DNA from: Chitinophagaceae bacterium
GTDB lineage: Bacteria; Bacteroidota; Bacteroidia; Chitinophagales; Chitinophagaceae
Reading direction: 5' to 3'
NCBI GenBank assembly: GCA_024707305.1
Contig: JANPZZ010000018.1
Coordinates: forward strand, 62,001 to 126,000
DNA: 64,000 nucleotides
Shown: piece after piece, positions 9,102 through 20,700 of the stretch
How the letters are laid out: each line of letters opens with the position of its first letter
How positions within the stretch are numbered: the stretch's first letter is position 1
Position numbers and translations under genes: made by a program
Notes under the pieces: model-generated
What the model was told of the DNA's origin: nothing
Seen by the model: the letters and a program-made list of their open reading frames with translations, nothing else
The model's database searches: none

Positions 9102-9983
9102 TTATCCCTGAAGTGCTGCTGCGCCGCTCACGATTTCCGTAAGCTCTGTTGTAATCGCGGCCTGGCGGGCGCGGTTGTAGGATATTTTCAGGCTACGCAA
9201 CATTTCGTTTGCGTTTTCGCTGGCTTTATCCATTGCAGTCATACGAGCTCCATGTTCTGACGCATGTGTGTCGAGAGCTGCTTTATACAATTGTGTATTG
9301 AGAATCTTCGGCATCAGCTCTTCGATGAGTTCTGCCTTGTTGGGGTCGTAAATAAAATCAGCTTTACGTTCACCTTCTTTCTTTTCCACTTTGGGAATGG
9401 GAAGGAAACGCTCCAGCTCAAAACGCTGTGTTGCGGCGTTGCGGAACTGGCTGTAAACAATCTCTACTACATCAAATTCCTTCGCCTCGTAAGCTTTCAT
9501 CGCCGACTGTGCCAGTTGCTGCACACTTTCAAAATTCAGGTTCAGGAAAATATCTTTATAAGTAGGTTCTGCTTTGTAACCATTCTTTGAGAAATGCTCG
9601 TATCCTTTCTTACCAACGCTCCAGATGGTTACATTACCCTTTTTGTGTTGGGCAGCGTAACGCTCTGCGATGGTAGATTTGGCCAGTTTAATTAGATTGG
9701 AGTTGAACGCTCCCGCCAGTCCGCGATCGCTGGTCATAACAATCAGTAATACCCTCTCCACAGGTCTTTCTTCCGCGAGCTTCATACCCACTTCACCTTC
9801 GCTATTGCTCACAATGTTGCTCAGCAGCTCCTGGAGTTTGCGGGCATAAGGGCGCATTTGTATAATGGCATCCTGTGCGCGACGCAACTTGGCCGCACTC
9901 ACCATTTTCATAGCCTTGGTAATCTGCTGTGTACTCTGTACTGACTTGATGCGGTTCCGAACCTCTTTTAACTGACCTGCCAT
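9102..9983 (-). CDS. atpG: F-type ATP synthase gamma subunit AtpG
   Basis: The gamma subunit is the rotating central stalk of F1. This 293-residue frame is intact. The N-terminal coiled-coil helix (MAGQLKEVRNRIKSVQSTQQITKAMKMV, within the first 30 residues) and the C-terminal helix (MTAMDKASENANEM ... YNRARQAAITTELTEI) are both typical, with the TSDRGLAGAFN segment near residue 88. No other atp gene lies nearby, which fits the split atp loci of many Bacteroidota. A TACCTTTG -7 box precedes it. Confidence 0.96.
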   Translation of the reverse strand: MAGQLKEVRNRIKSVQSTQQITKAMKMVSAAKLRRAQDAIIQMRPYARKLQELLSNIVSNSEGEVGMKLAEERPVERVLLIVMTSDRGLAGAFNSNLIKLAKSTIAERYAAQHKKGNVTIWSVGKKGYEHFSKNGYKAEPTYKDIFLNLNFESVQQLAQSAMKAYEAKEFDVVEIVYSQFRNAATQRFELERFLPIPKVEKKEGERKADFIYDPNKAELIEELMPKILNTQLYKAALDTHASEHGARMTAMDKASENANEMLRSLKISYNRARQAAITTELTEIVSGAAALQG

Positions 9984-10015
9984 AGCGGATGATTAGAAGT
10001 TTTTGAATTCGGCGG

Positions 10016-10023
10016 CAAAGGTA
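10016..10023 (-). promoter_or_regulatory. Candidate -7 promoter box for atpG
   Basis: Minus-strand TACCTTTG matches the Bacteroidota sigma-ABfr consensus TAnnTTTG and lies 33 bases upstream of the atpG ATG. No clear -33 TTG element was found. Confidence 0.4.
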
Positions 10024-10106
10024 TGGTCTAACAAGCGATTTTCCATTTAAAAAATCAAATTAAGAGGGCATGTGGAAAAACAGGCTTATGACGGGAATAA
10101 CTGGTT

Positions 10107-10814
10107 CTATTCCAATACAAAACGGCGACGAAGCGCAAAAGAAATCGCAAGCCGGCCTGACGTTTCTTCACCATCGGTCAGGGCCTGTTCTACATCCCGG
10201 TAGATGTCCATCACAATCGGGCCTTTGCGGAGCCTGCCCAGATCCTCTGCGGTAAGGATTATCTTGTTATTTTTCAAGGTAATATAACGATCAATGCCGC
10301 GGCTTTTATAGGCCGTATCGAGAAGTAAAATATGGAGCGAATCGTTTCCCGACAGGCCGGTCAGCTCAATTTCCAGGTCTGCCACCGGTACTTTTTCAGG
10401 AAAAGGCTGTGCAAAACCAAACACCGGATAATCAAATTGCTCAACCAGCGTATCACCTGTTCCGCGTACAAAGCGCAGTTCGTGGGTTCCATCAAACTCA
10501 GAAGCCAGCCATCTTTGTTCATAGTAAGTGCCGTGGTTGCGCGAACTGTCGGCGTCCAGCCGGTATCCATCGAAAATGACAGCCCCTGTTGTATCCAACA
10601 ATATCCCCGGACCATCCGGCCCTCCTTCCCGGAACTGTACCAGCACGGTAATATGACCGCTTTCGTCATCGCCAGTAATCCGGTAATCGCGAAAAAATTG
10701 GGAATGCTGTATTTCCGGGTTCAACGATTCAGGCTGGTCGGTACAGGCACCTGCAGCCAATATAAAAATCACCAGTATGTATATGGAATTCCTCCCATTC
10801 CATCTCCAGGTCAT
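10107..10814 (-). CDS. Putative lipoprotein of unknown function
   Basis: A 235-residue protein starts at the ATG at 10814. Its N-terminus has a hydrophobic core (IYILVIFILAAGAC) ending in a plausible lipobox with Cys24, so it is probably lipid-anchored. The mature part alternates short beta-like stretches (ITVLVQFREGG, GTYYEQRWLA, HELRFVRGTGDTLVEQF) and I do not recognise a family. It is divergent from secA, with 206 bases between starts. Confidence 0.65.
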   Translation of the reverse strand: MTWRWNGRNSIYILVIFILAAGACTDQPESLNPEIQHSQFFRDYRITGDDESGHITVLVQFREGGPDGPGILLDTTGAVIFDGYRLDADSSRNHGTYYEQRWLASEFDGTHELRFVRGTGDTLVEQFDYPVFGFAQPFPEKVPVADLEIELTGLSGNDSLHILLLDTAYKSRGIDRYITLKNNKIILTAEDLGRLRKGPIVMDIYRDVEQALTDGEETSGRLAISFALRRRFVLE

Positions 10815-10925
10815 ACCAAACAGCGGTTAAAAGATTTGAAAGAACTACAAATATGCACAAATTGCGCCGGTTATCCCAACCATATGCCCATTGTCAACAC
10901 CCATTTAACAGTTGGCAGCAACCCT

Positions 10926-10933
10926 TATCTTTG
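10926..10933 (+). promoter_or_regulatory. Candidate -7 promoter box for secA
   Basis: TATCTTTG matches the Bacteroidota -7 consensus TAnnTTTG and is 88 bases ahead of the secA ATG. A weak TTT lies about 19 bases upstream at 10904-10906 in place of the -33 element. Confidence 0.45.
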
Positions 10934-11020
10934 CAATTCTTTTTATGGGAAACCTAAAAAATTATTCATTACAACATAGTAGTACTCGATAAAGTACAAC
11001 GAGAACGAAAAAACAAACAC

Positions 11021-14000
11021 ATGCTCGGTATCATTTCAAAACTATTTGGCGGAAATAAATCGGATAAGGACGTAAAGAAGATCATGCCGCAGGTAGAAAA
11101 GATCAACCAGTATTTTGCTTCTTATGCGCAACTGTCGAACGACGAGCTGAGGGGCAAAACAGCAGAATTCCGTAAACGTATCCAGGATTCATTAAAAGAA
11201 ATCGACGAACAGATTGCTGCAAAGAACAAGGAGGCGGAAGAAATTCCTTTCACCGACCTGGCAGGAAAGGATGCCATTTACCAGGACGTAGATAAGCTGA
11301 AAAAAGATCGCAATAAAAAGATTGAAGAAACACTGGACCAGATACTTCCTGAAGCTTTTGCCGTTATCAAAGAAACTGCACGTCGCTTTAAGGAAAATAC
11401 TGAATTACGCGCTACCGCTACCGACCTCGATCGCGACTATAGCGTGAAAAAAGATTATGTCCGCATCGAAGGAAATGAAGCCATTTACAAAAACACATGG
11501 ACTGCCGGTGGTGGCACCGTAACCTGGAACATGGTTCACTATGATGTTCAGCTCATTGGTGGTATCGTTCTTCACAGTGGAAAAATTTCGGAGATGGCAA
11601 CGGGTGAAGGTAAGACCCTTGTATCTACCCTTCCCGCTTACCTCAATGCATTGCCTGGTGAAGGTGTTCATATTGTAACGGTGAACGATTACCTCGCCCG
11701 TCGTGACCAGGAATGGAACGGCCCCATTTTCGAATGGCTGGGCTTACGAGTGGATTGTATTGATAAACACCAACCCAATACGGAAGAACGTCGCCGCGCT
11801 TATCAGGCTGATATCACTTACGGTACCAACAATGAATTTGGTTTCGATTACCTGCGTGATAACATGGTGCATTCACCTGAAGAAATGGTACAACGCAAAC
11901 ATCATTTCGCAATGGTGGATGAGGTTGACTCCGTACTGATCGACGATGCGCGTACGCCACTGATCATCTCAGGTCCTGTGGCGCGTGGAGAAGACCAGCA
12001 ATTCCATATTCATAAACCACGTATCCAGACACTGGTGCAGGAACAGGAAAAAATTGTTCGCCAGTGCCTGATTGAAGCAAAAAGATTATTTGAAAAAGGA
12101 GAAGATGATCCCAAAACAGGTGGCCTTTATCTCTATCGTGCATACCGTGGCTTACCCAAGTATGGCCCTTTGATCAAATTCCTCAGTGAACCTGGTATTC
12201 GGGTGAAGTTGCAGAAAGCAGAGAACTATTATCTCGGCGAGCAACAGCGTAACATGAAGATTGTAGATGAAGAACTTTTATTCCATATTGATGAAAAACA
12301 AAATTCAGTTGATCTTACCGACAAAGGGCTGAACACCATTACACGCTCTGGTGAAGATCCTGAATTCTTTGTTCTTCCCGACATTGGTGTAAAACTGGCG
12401 GATATTGAAAAGAGCAGCGAAACTGCTGAAGAAAAAATGCAGCAGAAAGAAGCAGTGCTGAACGATTATTCCCAAAAAGCAGATCGAATCCATACCGTTC
12501 AGCAGCTGCTGAAAGCATACACCTTATTCGAAAAAGATGTGGAGTATGTGGTAATGGATGGCTCCATCAAAATTGTGGATGAGCAAACCGGTCGTATCCT
12601 CGATGGACGTCGTTATTCAGACGGCTTACACCAGGCCATTGAAGCGAAAGAAAATGTGAAGATCGAAGCCGCTACACAAACTTATGCAACTGTAACCCTG
12701 CAGAACTACTTCAGGATGTACCACAAGCTTTGTGGTATGACCGGTACTGCCGAAACAGAAGCAGCAGAATTGTGGAGCATTTACAAGTTGGATGTGGTAA
12801 CCATTCCAACCAATCTGAAAATGATCCGCGACGATAAACAGGATCTTGTTTACAAAACCGTTCGGGAGAAATACAAAGCGGTGATTGAAGAAGTGGAAAA
12901 TCAACGCAATGCCGGCCGGCCTGTTCTGGTGGGTACCACTTCTGTTGAGATCAGTGAATTGCTGAGCCGTATGCTTACGCAGAAGAAGATTCCTCATAAT
13001 GTGTTGAACGCAAAACAGCACGCACGCGAAGCACAGGTGGTTGCCGAAGCAGGTCTTGCAGGTGCTGTAACGATCGCTACGAATATGGCCGGTCGTGGTA
13101 CGGATATTAAACTCGGACCTGGGGTGAAAGAAGCGGGTGGTTTGGCCATCATTGGTACCGAGCGTCACGAAAGCCGCCGTGTTGACCGCCAGTTGCGTGG
13201 TCGTGCCGGTCGCCAGGGCGATCCGGGCTCTTCACAGTTTTATGTATCGCTGGAAGATAACCTGATGCGTATGTTCGGCAGCGAACGTATTGCAGGATTG
13301 ATGGATAAGCTGGGTTACAAAGAAGGAGATGTGATTCAGCACAGCATGATCAGCAACAGTATTCAACGCGCGCAAAAGAAAGTAGAAGAAAACAACTTCG
13401 GCATCCGTAAGCGCCTGCTTGAGTATGATGATGTGATGAATAAACAACGGAATGTAATTTATGGCAAACGTCAGCACGCCCTGTTTGGTGAGCGACTGGC
13501 GTTGGATATTGATAATGCATTTGCAGTAGTCGCAGAAGGATTGGTTGCAGGATTCCGCGAGCAGGGCGATTATGAAGGCTTTAAAATGGGATGTATCCTC
13601 AACTTCAGCCTCGATACACAAATCACTGAACAGGAATTCCTGAAAGGCGATGCAAATTCAGTTATCGATAAATTATATACTGAAGCGATTGGCAACTACA
13701 ATCGGAAAATGGAAGAGCTGAAGAAAAATGCACTTCCCGTTTTCCGTAATATCCGCCAGACGCAGGGGGCGCATATCGAAAATGTAGTGGTTCCATTTAC
13801 CAACCAGCGCAAAGGATACAAGATTCTTTGCAACCTCGAAAAAACACTCCAGACTGAAGGCCAGGAACTGGTGAACGCTTTGGAAAAAACAATCACCCTT
13901 GTGATGATTGACGAATCGTGGAAAGATCACCTGCGTGCGATGGACGATCTGAAGCAAAGTGTACAAACTGCCTATCTTGAACAGAAAGATCCGTTGGTAA

Positions 14001-14346
14001 TATATAAGGTAGAAGCATTCCAGCAGTTCAAAAACATGGATGCCGACCTGAATAAGAATATCGTATCCTTCCTTTGCCATGCAGGCATTCCTGTACAGGA
14101 AAATGAAGCGCCAATGCCGACAGCAGCCCGGCCCCAGAAGACTGATTACAGCAAGATGAAGAACAATAAGGCCGAAGTTGACGCCGCGGGTGAGGACTAT
14201 GCAGCTAACGAAAAAGGACGTGTTTGATCCCGCCGCAGGCGTGAAGCAGGAACCGGTAAAAGTGGGACCAAAAAGTGGGTCGTAATGATCCGTGTCCTTG
14301 TGGTAGTGGCAAGAAATATAAACAATGCCACGGCCGTGATGCCTGA
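11021..14346 (+). CDS. secA: Preprotein translocase ATPase SecA (two frameshifts at the 3' end)
   Basis: SecA drives secretory preproteins through SecYEG by ATP hydrolysis. The product is about 1107 residues, the longer form usual in Bacteroidota. Walker A is MATGEGKT (192-199) and the DEAD-type motif VDEVDSVLIDDARTPLI lies near 297. ATNMAGRGTDIKL, QLRGRAGRQGDPGSS and the scaffold/wing domain SMISNSIQRAQKKVE all follow. The open frame stops early at 14227, but the zinc-binding tail continues to 14346 as RNDPCPCGSGKKYKQCH once one G near 14216 and one A near 14271 are removed. These extra bases are almost certainly sequencing errors in an essential gene. A strong terminator follows. Confidence 0.97.
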
Positions 14347-14379
14347 TTTTAAAGAAATATTTTGACCTAAGTCAAATAA

Positions 14380-14415
14380 AAAAGCCCGCTAAGAGTAAAT
14401 TCTTAGCGGGCTTTT
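14380..14415. terminator. Bidirectional intrinsic terminator after secA
   Basis: A 13-bp stem AAGCCCGCTAAGA (14382-14394) / TCTTAGCGGGCTT (14401-14413) has A's on the left and T's on the right, so it can act on both strands. It lies 35 bases after the corrected secA stop. Confidence 0.85.
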
Positions 14416-14464
14416 TGTTATATCTTATTGAGGGTTAAGAAGATGCACTCAAATTAGTATTTTC

Positions 14465-16045
14465 CTGAATAAAATCGAACGTATTTCTACCCTTCTGTCC
14501 CTTGCTCTTGTTATTAGCTTTTCAGGTTTTGGTCAACGCGTTTACACCGATAAAGGCACCAACACATCATATACCCTCCGCACGGGCGACAGCCTGGTTA
14601 TCGCCTCCGGTACATTCCGCGGCTCCGTAAATAGCTGGGAAAAAGGCGTTAAAATCTATGTTGCAAATAATGCAGAATTCACCCCCAGCAGTTTTGGTTA
14701 CTACCAGGGCTCACTCACAGTGAATGGCACTGCTAACCTTCCTTCTATCGATGGCCAGTCAGATAATTTTCTTCTCCTCAACTTCGGCCGTGTAATCGTA
14801 ACCGGTTCCGTTTACTTTGGTAACAAAGCCAAAATCCAGAATAGTTTTGGCGCTACGATGGAATTTAAATCAGGTGTTAACACCAACAACATTGAATTCC
14901 TGAATCTGGGTATTATCAAAATTACCGGTAACTGGTACCTGGGTAACAATTCTAAACTCAACAACCAAAATGCCATTGAGGCAAGCGGCCAGATTGAATT
15001 TAACAGCAGTGAAATTGTAAACGCAGGTCGCTTGCAGAGCGCCGGTAAGTTTATTATTTCACAGGGTACTTATCAAAACAATTGCAGAACAATTGCTGGC
15101 AGCCAGTTTCAGATTAATAGTACTACTGTTACCAACAACGGCCTGATCTGGCTCAAAGCGGATGGCACAGATCCTAAACTCGTAAACGGTGGAACTATTA
15201 ATGGTATGCCTGGATCAACTGTGAAAGCCGTAAATCTTGAAAATAATGGCAAGATCACAGGAAACGGCTACTACTACTTCACGGGCACAACAACACACAA
15301 TAACAAAGGAAGTATCGGTGTCAATAACTCCACAGACCGCATTTATGTTTACGACGTAACACGTAGTAATGCCAACACCATCTTCGACGCACAATACGGT
15401 ACTGTCAATAACAACGTTTCTTATTCAGTATTCGCTGCACCTGATACTGTAAATATTTTGCCCAATTGCGGCGTTGCTTCACGTTCTGAACTTCTGCCCG
15501 TAAAATGGAACTACTTTACAGTAAACGTTAGCAACAACATCCCTACACTGAAATGGTCGTCAGAACAGGACAACGGTACAAAGTTTGAAATTGAAAGAAG
15601 CTACGACAACCGCAGCTACAGCGTTATCCATTCGTTTGTTGACAACGCAAGCAAAACAAACTTTGTTTATAACGATGATCAGGTGAACACACATGCTTCT
15701 GTTGTTTACTACCGTGTTCGTGCAACAGAGCCTACAGGTGCACAAAAAATAACAGATACACGTAGTGTACGTTTCCATAACCAGGCTGGTTTGAAAGTGC
15801 AGACAACACCTAACCCTTTCAACAATCAGTTTAGCATCAGCTTCCAGTCAACGCGTCGTGAAAACCTGACGGTGCTTGTGTACAACCTCGCTGGTCAACA
15901 GCAGTTTGCGAAAACCATTACCGTTGCAAATGGTTTCAACAGCATCACAATTAATGAAGCTGCGTCTTTGAAACCGGGTATGTATATGGTGCAGCTGGTT
16001 GGCGAAGCAGGTGTGGTTTCTACGGAGAAAATCGTAAAAAATTAA
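14465..16045 (+). CDS. Secreted protein with T9SS type A C-terminal sorting domain
   Basis: The frame encodes about 526 residues. The N-terminal part NKIERISTLLSLALVISFSG is a good signal peptide ending in FGQ. The middle is Asn/Thr/Gly-rich with repeated strand-like units (IKITGNWYLGNNSKL and similar), suggesting a beta-helix or adhesin-like fold. A fibronectin-like segment follows, and the last 80 residues form a Por secretion domain (TTPNPFNNQFSISF ... LKPGMYMVQL). No ATG exists in frame before the signal peptide: the first plausible codon is the CTG at 14465, or an indel has removed the ATG. It is probably surface-attached or released; its ligand is unknown. Confidence 0.85.
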   Translation: MNKIERISTLLSLALVISFSGFGQRVYTDKGTNTSYTLRTGDSLVIASGTFRGSVNSWEKGVKIYVANNAEFTPSSFGYYQGSLTVNGTANLPSIDGQSDNFLLLNFGRVIVTGSVYFGNKAKIQNSFGATMEFKSGVNTNNIEFLNLGIIKITGNWYLGNNSKLNNQNAIEASGQIEFNSSEIVNAGRLQSAGKFIISQGTYQNNCRTIAGSQFQINSTTVTNNGLIWLKADGTDPKLVNGGTINGMPGSTVKAVNLENNGKITGNGYYYFTGTTTHNNKGSIGVNNSTDRIYVYDVTRSNANTIFDAQYGTVNNNVSYSVFAAPDTVNILPNCGVASRSELLPVKWNYFTVNVSNNIPTLKWSSEQDNGTKFEIERSYDNRSYSVIHSFVDNASKTNFVYNDDQVNTHASVVYYRVRATEPTGAQKITDTRSVRFHNQAGLKVQTTPNPFNNQFSISFQSTRRENLTVLVYNLAGQQQFAKTITVANGFNSITINEAASLKPGMYMVQLVGEAGVVSTEKIVKN

Positions 16046-16145
16046 ATTTTCCCGCGCACAGGGTGCGCGTGAAAATGGCTATGGTAGCGAGCACTTAAGG
16101 TTTGTTACAACATTCAATTTGAGGGTTCTATTTTATTCGGTTTAA

Positions 16146-16183
16146 AATAAGAGAGGCGCACTTGTGCGCTCTCTCTTATTTTT
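16146..16183 (+). terminator. Terminator of the T9SS cargo gene
   Basis: AATAAGAGAG plus GCGCAC pairs with GTGCGC plus TCTCTCTTATT (one bulged base) over a TT loop, followed by TTT. It is about 100 bases after the stop and is the first hairpin of the tandem array that follows. Confidence 0.75.
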
Positions 16184-16387
16184 ACTTCGATAAGATACTT
16201 GCGTAAATCATTCATGTCTACCGCAGCAAAGATCAGGTGCACTTTGTGCGCCTCTCTTATTTTACTTCGATAAGATACTTGCGTGAATCATTCATGTCTA
16301 CCGCAGCAACGATTAGGTGCACTTTGCGCACTTCCCTTATTTTGCTTCGATAAGATACTTGCATGAATCATTCATGTCTACCGCAGC
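16184..16387. repeat. 80-bp direct repeat, three copies, each carrying a GTGCAC hairpin
   Basis: The word CTTCGATAAGATACTTGC recurs at about 16185, 16265 and 16345, exactly 80 bases apart, followed each time by ATCATTCATGTCTACCGCAG. The first two units end in a short hairpin (AGGTGCAC / GTGCGCCT around TTT) followed by CTTATTTT, which resembles the arm of the T9SS terminator. Only a few bases differ between copies, indicating recent tandem duplication. Confidence 0.85.
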
Positions 16388-16423
16388 AAGTTTTATGTGC
16401 ACAAAGTGCACATAAAACTTTTA
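16388..16423. terminator. Perfect 15-bp hairpin closing the repeat array
   Basis: AAGTTTTATGTGCAC (16388-16402) pairs perfectly with GTGCACATAAAACTT (16406-16420) around an AAA loop, with TTT following. It abuts the stop codon of the minus-strand amidohydrolase and probably serves as terminator for both converging genes. Confidence 0.8.
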
Positions 16424-17745
16424 GAACCCTTTCAACTGATATTTCTGATTATATCTCTCATTCAGTTGTTTGTGTTTATCATTCAGGTCAATTTTTCTTC
16501 CCTGAATCCAGGCATCGGTAACCTGGCTGCTTTTTCATATCCAGGATATCACCTTCACTGATCACGATATTCGCATCTTTACCTACTTCGATGCTACCGG
16601 TTTTGTCGCCTACACCCAGCACGCGTGCAGCGTTGAGGGTAATGGCTGCCAGTGCTTCTTCTTTTCCAAGACCGTATGCTGCTGCAGTACCCGCATTAAA
16701 CGCCAGGTTGCGACCGCGGGTCTGGCTGTCATCATCTGTTATCGCAAACAACACGCCTGCTTTTTGTAACATCGCGGCGGTTTTATAGGGCTGGTCTACA
16801 TCATCATCCGGCGATGTAGGAAGGCTGTGAGGTTGATGAAGAATCACAGATACGTTGTGTTGCTTCAGCAGGTCAGCAATCTGCCAGCTGTCGCTTCCGC
16901 CTACAATCACCATGTCGAAACCAAATTCTTTAACAAAATCCAAAGCCAGCAACATTTGTTTTACTGTGTTTGCATGCGCATATAATTTTTGTTTTTTCTC
17001 AAACAAACCACGAACGGCTTCAAATTTCAGGTTTGACTCTTCGTGTTTTGGCTCTGCCAGGTATCCTTTTTGCTTCTCGGAAAAAACCTTTTAGGCCATC
17101 GATTCGTTCAATTGCCTGCTGCACAGGATCAGAAGCGCCTGCTCCACCGCGTCCTGCACCACCGCCCATTCCGCCAAAGCCACGAAAACGGGCCAGCATA
17201 TTGGGCATATAAAGTTGCATGCCGGCGTCAGTGAGATAGGCAGCATCGTCCCAGTTCCATGCATCGAGTTGCACTACTGATGAACTACCCGCCAGCAAAC
17301 TTCCCTGGGGAACTACATTTGCCAGCAACACTCCGTTTGAGCGCAGTGTATTCACCACACGAGAGTCGGCATTGTAGGCAACAATAGAGCGCACGTTAGG
17401 GTTAATGTCGCCGATTTCGCGAACATCAGAAGTAGCCCGAATTGATGACATCTCAACCAGACCCAGTGTACTGGTTGCGAGAATCAACCCCGGGTAAACA
17501 TGTTTTCCTTTTGCGTCGGTTACAGAACCTTCGTTGGCGGGAACCTGAATGTCCTTCCCAACTTTTTCAATCTTTCCATTGCGAATTACAATGGTTCCAT
17601 TTTCAATTACCTGCCCATTTCCTACGTGAATGGTAGCATTGGTAATATAGGTTACACCGTTGTTTTCGCGGGCGGGTATAATATTTTCCTGCGCCACTGA
17701 AGCAATTGATGCTCCCAACAACAATGATAAAAATATTTTTTTCAT
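16421..17745 (-). CDS. Secreted amidohydrolase-family protein, shorter paralogue (two frameshifts)
   Basis: The protein is about 441 residues from the ATG at 17745 (MKKIFLSLLLGASIASVAQ, a signal peptide). It opens with the imidazolonepropionase-like beta-sandwich (VIENGTIVIRNGKIEKVG) and ends with its return strand (ALGV... TGSIEVGKDANIVISEGD). The central barrel is short, and the HxH metal motif usual after GLI is replaced by ATSTLGLVE, so metal-dependent catalysis is doubtful. Extra bases near 17087 and 16533 split the frame; the corrected C-terminus reads VTDAWIQGRKIDLNDKH to a stop at 16421. It lies 10 bases after a larger amidohydrolase and is surely its operon partner. Confidence 0.8.
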
Positions 17746-17755
17746 GATAATGAGT

Positions 17756-20700
17756 TTATTGATTTTCTTCTGAAATGCTGTCGGCATCAATTGCAAGCAA
17801 ACCGTGGCTGTGGCCATGATCGCTGCAGGTATGTATGATCTGGTAACTGGGTTGAGCGGGAACAACAGCACCGCCGCCGCGTTTTTTCGCCATTCATTTT
17901 ACGAATAATGCGGTTACGTTCAACATCTACCAGCTCCTGCAATTTTGCATCTTTCTCACGGTCGAAATAGATTGTACCATCTACAATTGTGTACAATGAT
18001 TTTGCATAAATGCTCAATGGATGATCACTCCACACAACCACGTCACCATCCTTGCCAGGTTTCAGGCTTCCCACACGATCATCTACATACAACATCTTCG
18101 CAGGATTCAGTGTAACCATCTTCAATGCTTCTTCTTCTGATACACCACCGTACTTCACCACTTTCGCAGCTTCCTGGTTCAGGCGGCGTGCCATTTCAGC
18201 ATCATCACTGTTGATAGCCACATTCAATCCTACTTTATGCATAATGGCTGCATTATAAGGAATGGCGTCCTGCACTTCCATTTTATACGCCCACCAGTCG
18301 GAAAACGTGGAAGCATTTGAACCGTGCAGTTTCATTTTATCTGCAACTTTGTAACCCTCCAGGATATGAGTAAATGTGTTATAACGATAACCCATTTTCT
18401 TCGCCACTTCAATTGAACCCATTATCTCACTTTGCACATAAGAGTGACAGGTGATATAACGTTTATCGTTCAAAATTTCAACCAGTGCATCCAGTTCGAG
18501 GTCGCGACGCGGGAGTTAATCCTTTTTTATCTTTTGCACTATTGTACGCTTTCCACTCATTTTCATAATCACGCGCTCTTGTAAAGGCATCAACCAACAC
18601 CTGCTCCACTCCCATCCTGGTGTCAGGATAACGTGTATTTCCCTGTGTTGATGATGAACGTTTCACGTTTTCACCTAAGGCAAACTTGATTTGTCCCGTC
18701 CAATTTTTAAACTTCAATTCTTCATCATTACCACCCCAGCGCAGTTTGATCAGTTGTGTTTGGCCACCTATCACATTTGCGGAACCATGCAAGATATGTG
18801 ATGAGGTAACACCACCACTCAACTGGCGGTAGATATTAATATCATCAGGATTCAAATTATCAGCAATACGCACTTCTGAAGTCACGCTTTGTCCACCTTC
18901 ATTGATAGATGCGGCAGCTATATGTGAGTGTTCATCAATAATACCAGCGGTAACGTGTTTACCTGTTCCATCGATTGTTTTCGCTCCATTGGCAGAAAGG
19001 TTTTTGCCAACTGCTGCGATCTTACCATCCCGGATCAATACGTCAGCATTTTGCAATACGCCTTCCTTTTCATTGGTCCATACGGTAGCATTCTTAATCA
19101 GAATCGTTTCCTGTTTGGGTTTCTGGTCTTCTTCCCAGCCAAACGGAGTTGCGGGGTATGTTACTTTACCAATTTCCGGTGCTGTTTTCTTACGCGCACT
19201 GTCTTCTTTTACATCCAGTGCTTTTACAAATGTTGCAGTCCAGGTAAGCATATTGCCCAATGAATCGACACCGCTACCATTAAACTCTTTTCCATTTTGC
19301 AGGCCGGTGAGGCGAACTGCAGTTGCGGGCAATGCTGTTGCAGCGCCAGGTCCGCCAGGTCTCGCACCGGGAGCACCAGCACCACGGCGACGGGCCTGAG
19401 GGGCGTAATTAATCTTCACCTGCTTTCCATCATGTGTAAAGCGAACCTGCATGGTGTCGTTGCCAACAAGTGTGGCTGTGTTGCCGGTTTTTACTTCCAG
19501 TTTGTACGTTTCCTTACCTGCCGGAGTTGTAACCACCATATCATATAAACCAGCGAAAGCCGATACATCTTCTTTCACCTGGTATTTAATTCCCTGTACC
19601 CAGTTTTCGATGATCGAAGTTTTTTCTGCGAAAACAGGACCGCTTGTTACGAGAAAATTGGCAATCTTACCTGTTTCCAGGCTTCCCACTTTATCATAAA
19701 TACCCAGCAGCTGCGCGGGAGATTTAGTGAGTGCTTCAAATGCCTTTTCTTCACTCAGCCCATATTCAAATGCTTTACGCAGGTTGGTGAAAAACTGGTT
19801 GGGAGCGCGCAGGTCGGCAGTTGTTAAACAGAAAGTGATTCCCGCTTTTTCAAAACTTGCTGCGTTTGTTGGAGCAAGTTCCCAGTGTTTCAGATCACCT
19901 AATGAAACAAAACGTGCTTCTGTCGGATCTTCCACATCCATCGCTGCAGGATAGTTGAGTGGAAGGATAAAAGCTGCATTGGTAGCTTTCATCTCTTTGA
20001 TGCGCTGGTATTCATTTTGTCCGCCTTTGATGATAAACTGAATGCCAAATTCATCACCTACCCTGTCGGCACGAACCGCATTCCACTTATCATTTGCTTC
20101 AAAAATTTGTGGCAGGCTCAGATTATCATTCCATGCCTGCAGGGTGAGGGTTCAGACCTTCTTTTGCAGGTTTGTTTTTATACCATTGTGCATCCAGGAA
20201 AGTTTGACGCAATAAGGCAATCGTTCCCATGAGACTGCTGGGATAGCTCTGGCGGCTTGTACCACGGCTAAATGAATAATGTGAAGAGGCACGATCTTTT
20301 AAAATTACAAAGTTCTCATTGTTGTTGGCCAGCGTAACAACAGTGCCCGTGCCACGAGCGATACCATCTTTTACGTGTGAGAGCACGGTACCAAAACCAG
20401 CTTCACGCAATGGTTTTGCTTTGGCATCATCCACTGCAAAGCTGCGGAAAGCATCCACATCGCTTCTTAAAGCCTGGTTCCATCCACTGGGGCCTTTTTC
20501 TGTTGAAGTAATTTGTGGAGGTGTCCCAAAACCAAAACCAGCTCCGCCTTGTTGCGGTTGCTGGGTTGCCATTCCATAATCAGAATAAATGTCGATAAAT
20601 GAAGGGTAGATGAATTTTCCTTTACAATCTACCTCTACAGCGCCTGCGGGAACTTTCAGTCCGGATCCAATCGCTGTAATTTTTCCGTCTTTAATTACTA

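Noticed and set aside
14216-14275. Programmed frameshifting at the 3' end of secA
   Set aside because: Two separate one-base corrections are needed, no slippery heptamer with downstream stem is seen, and equivalent indels occur in many unrelated genes here.
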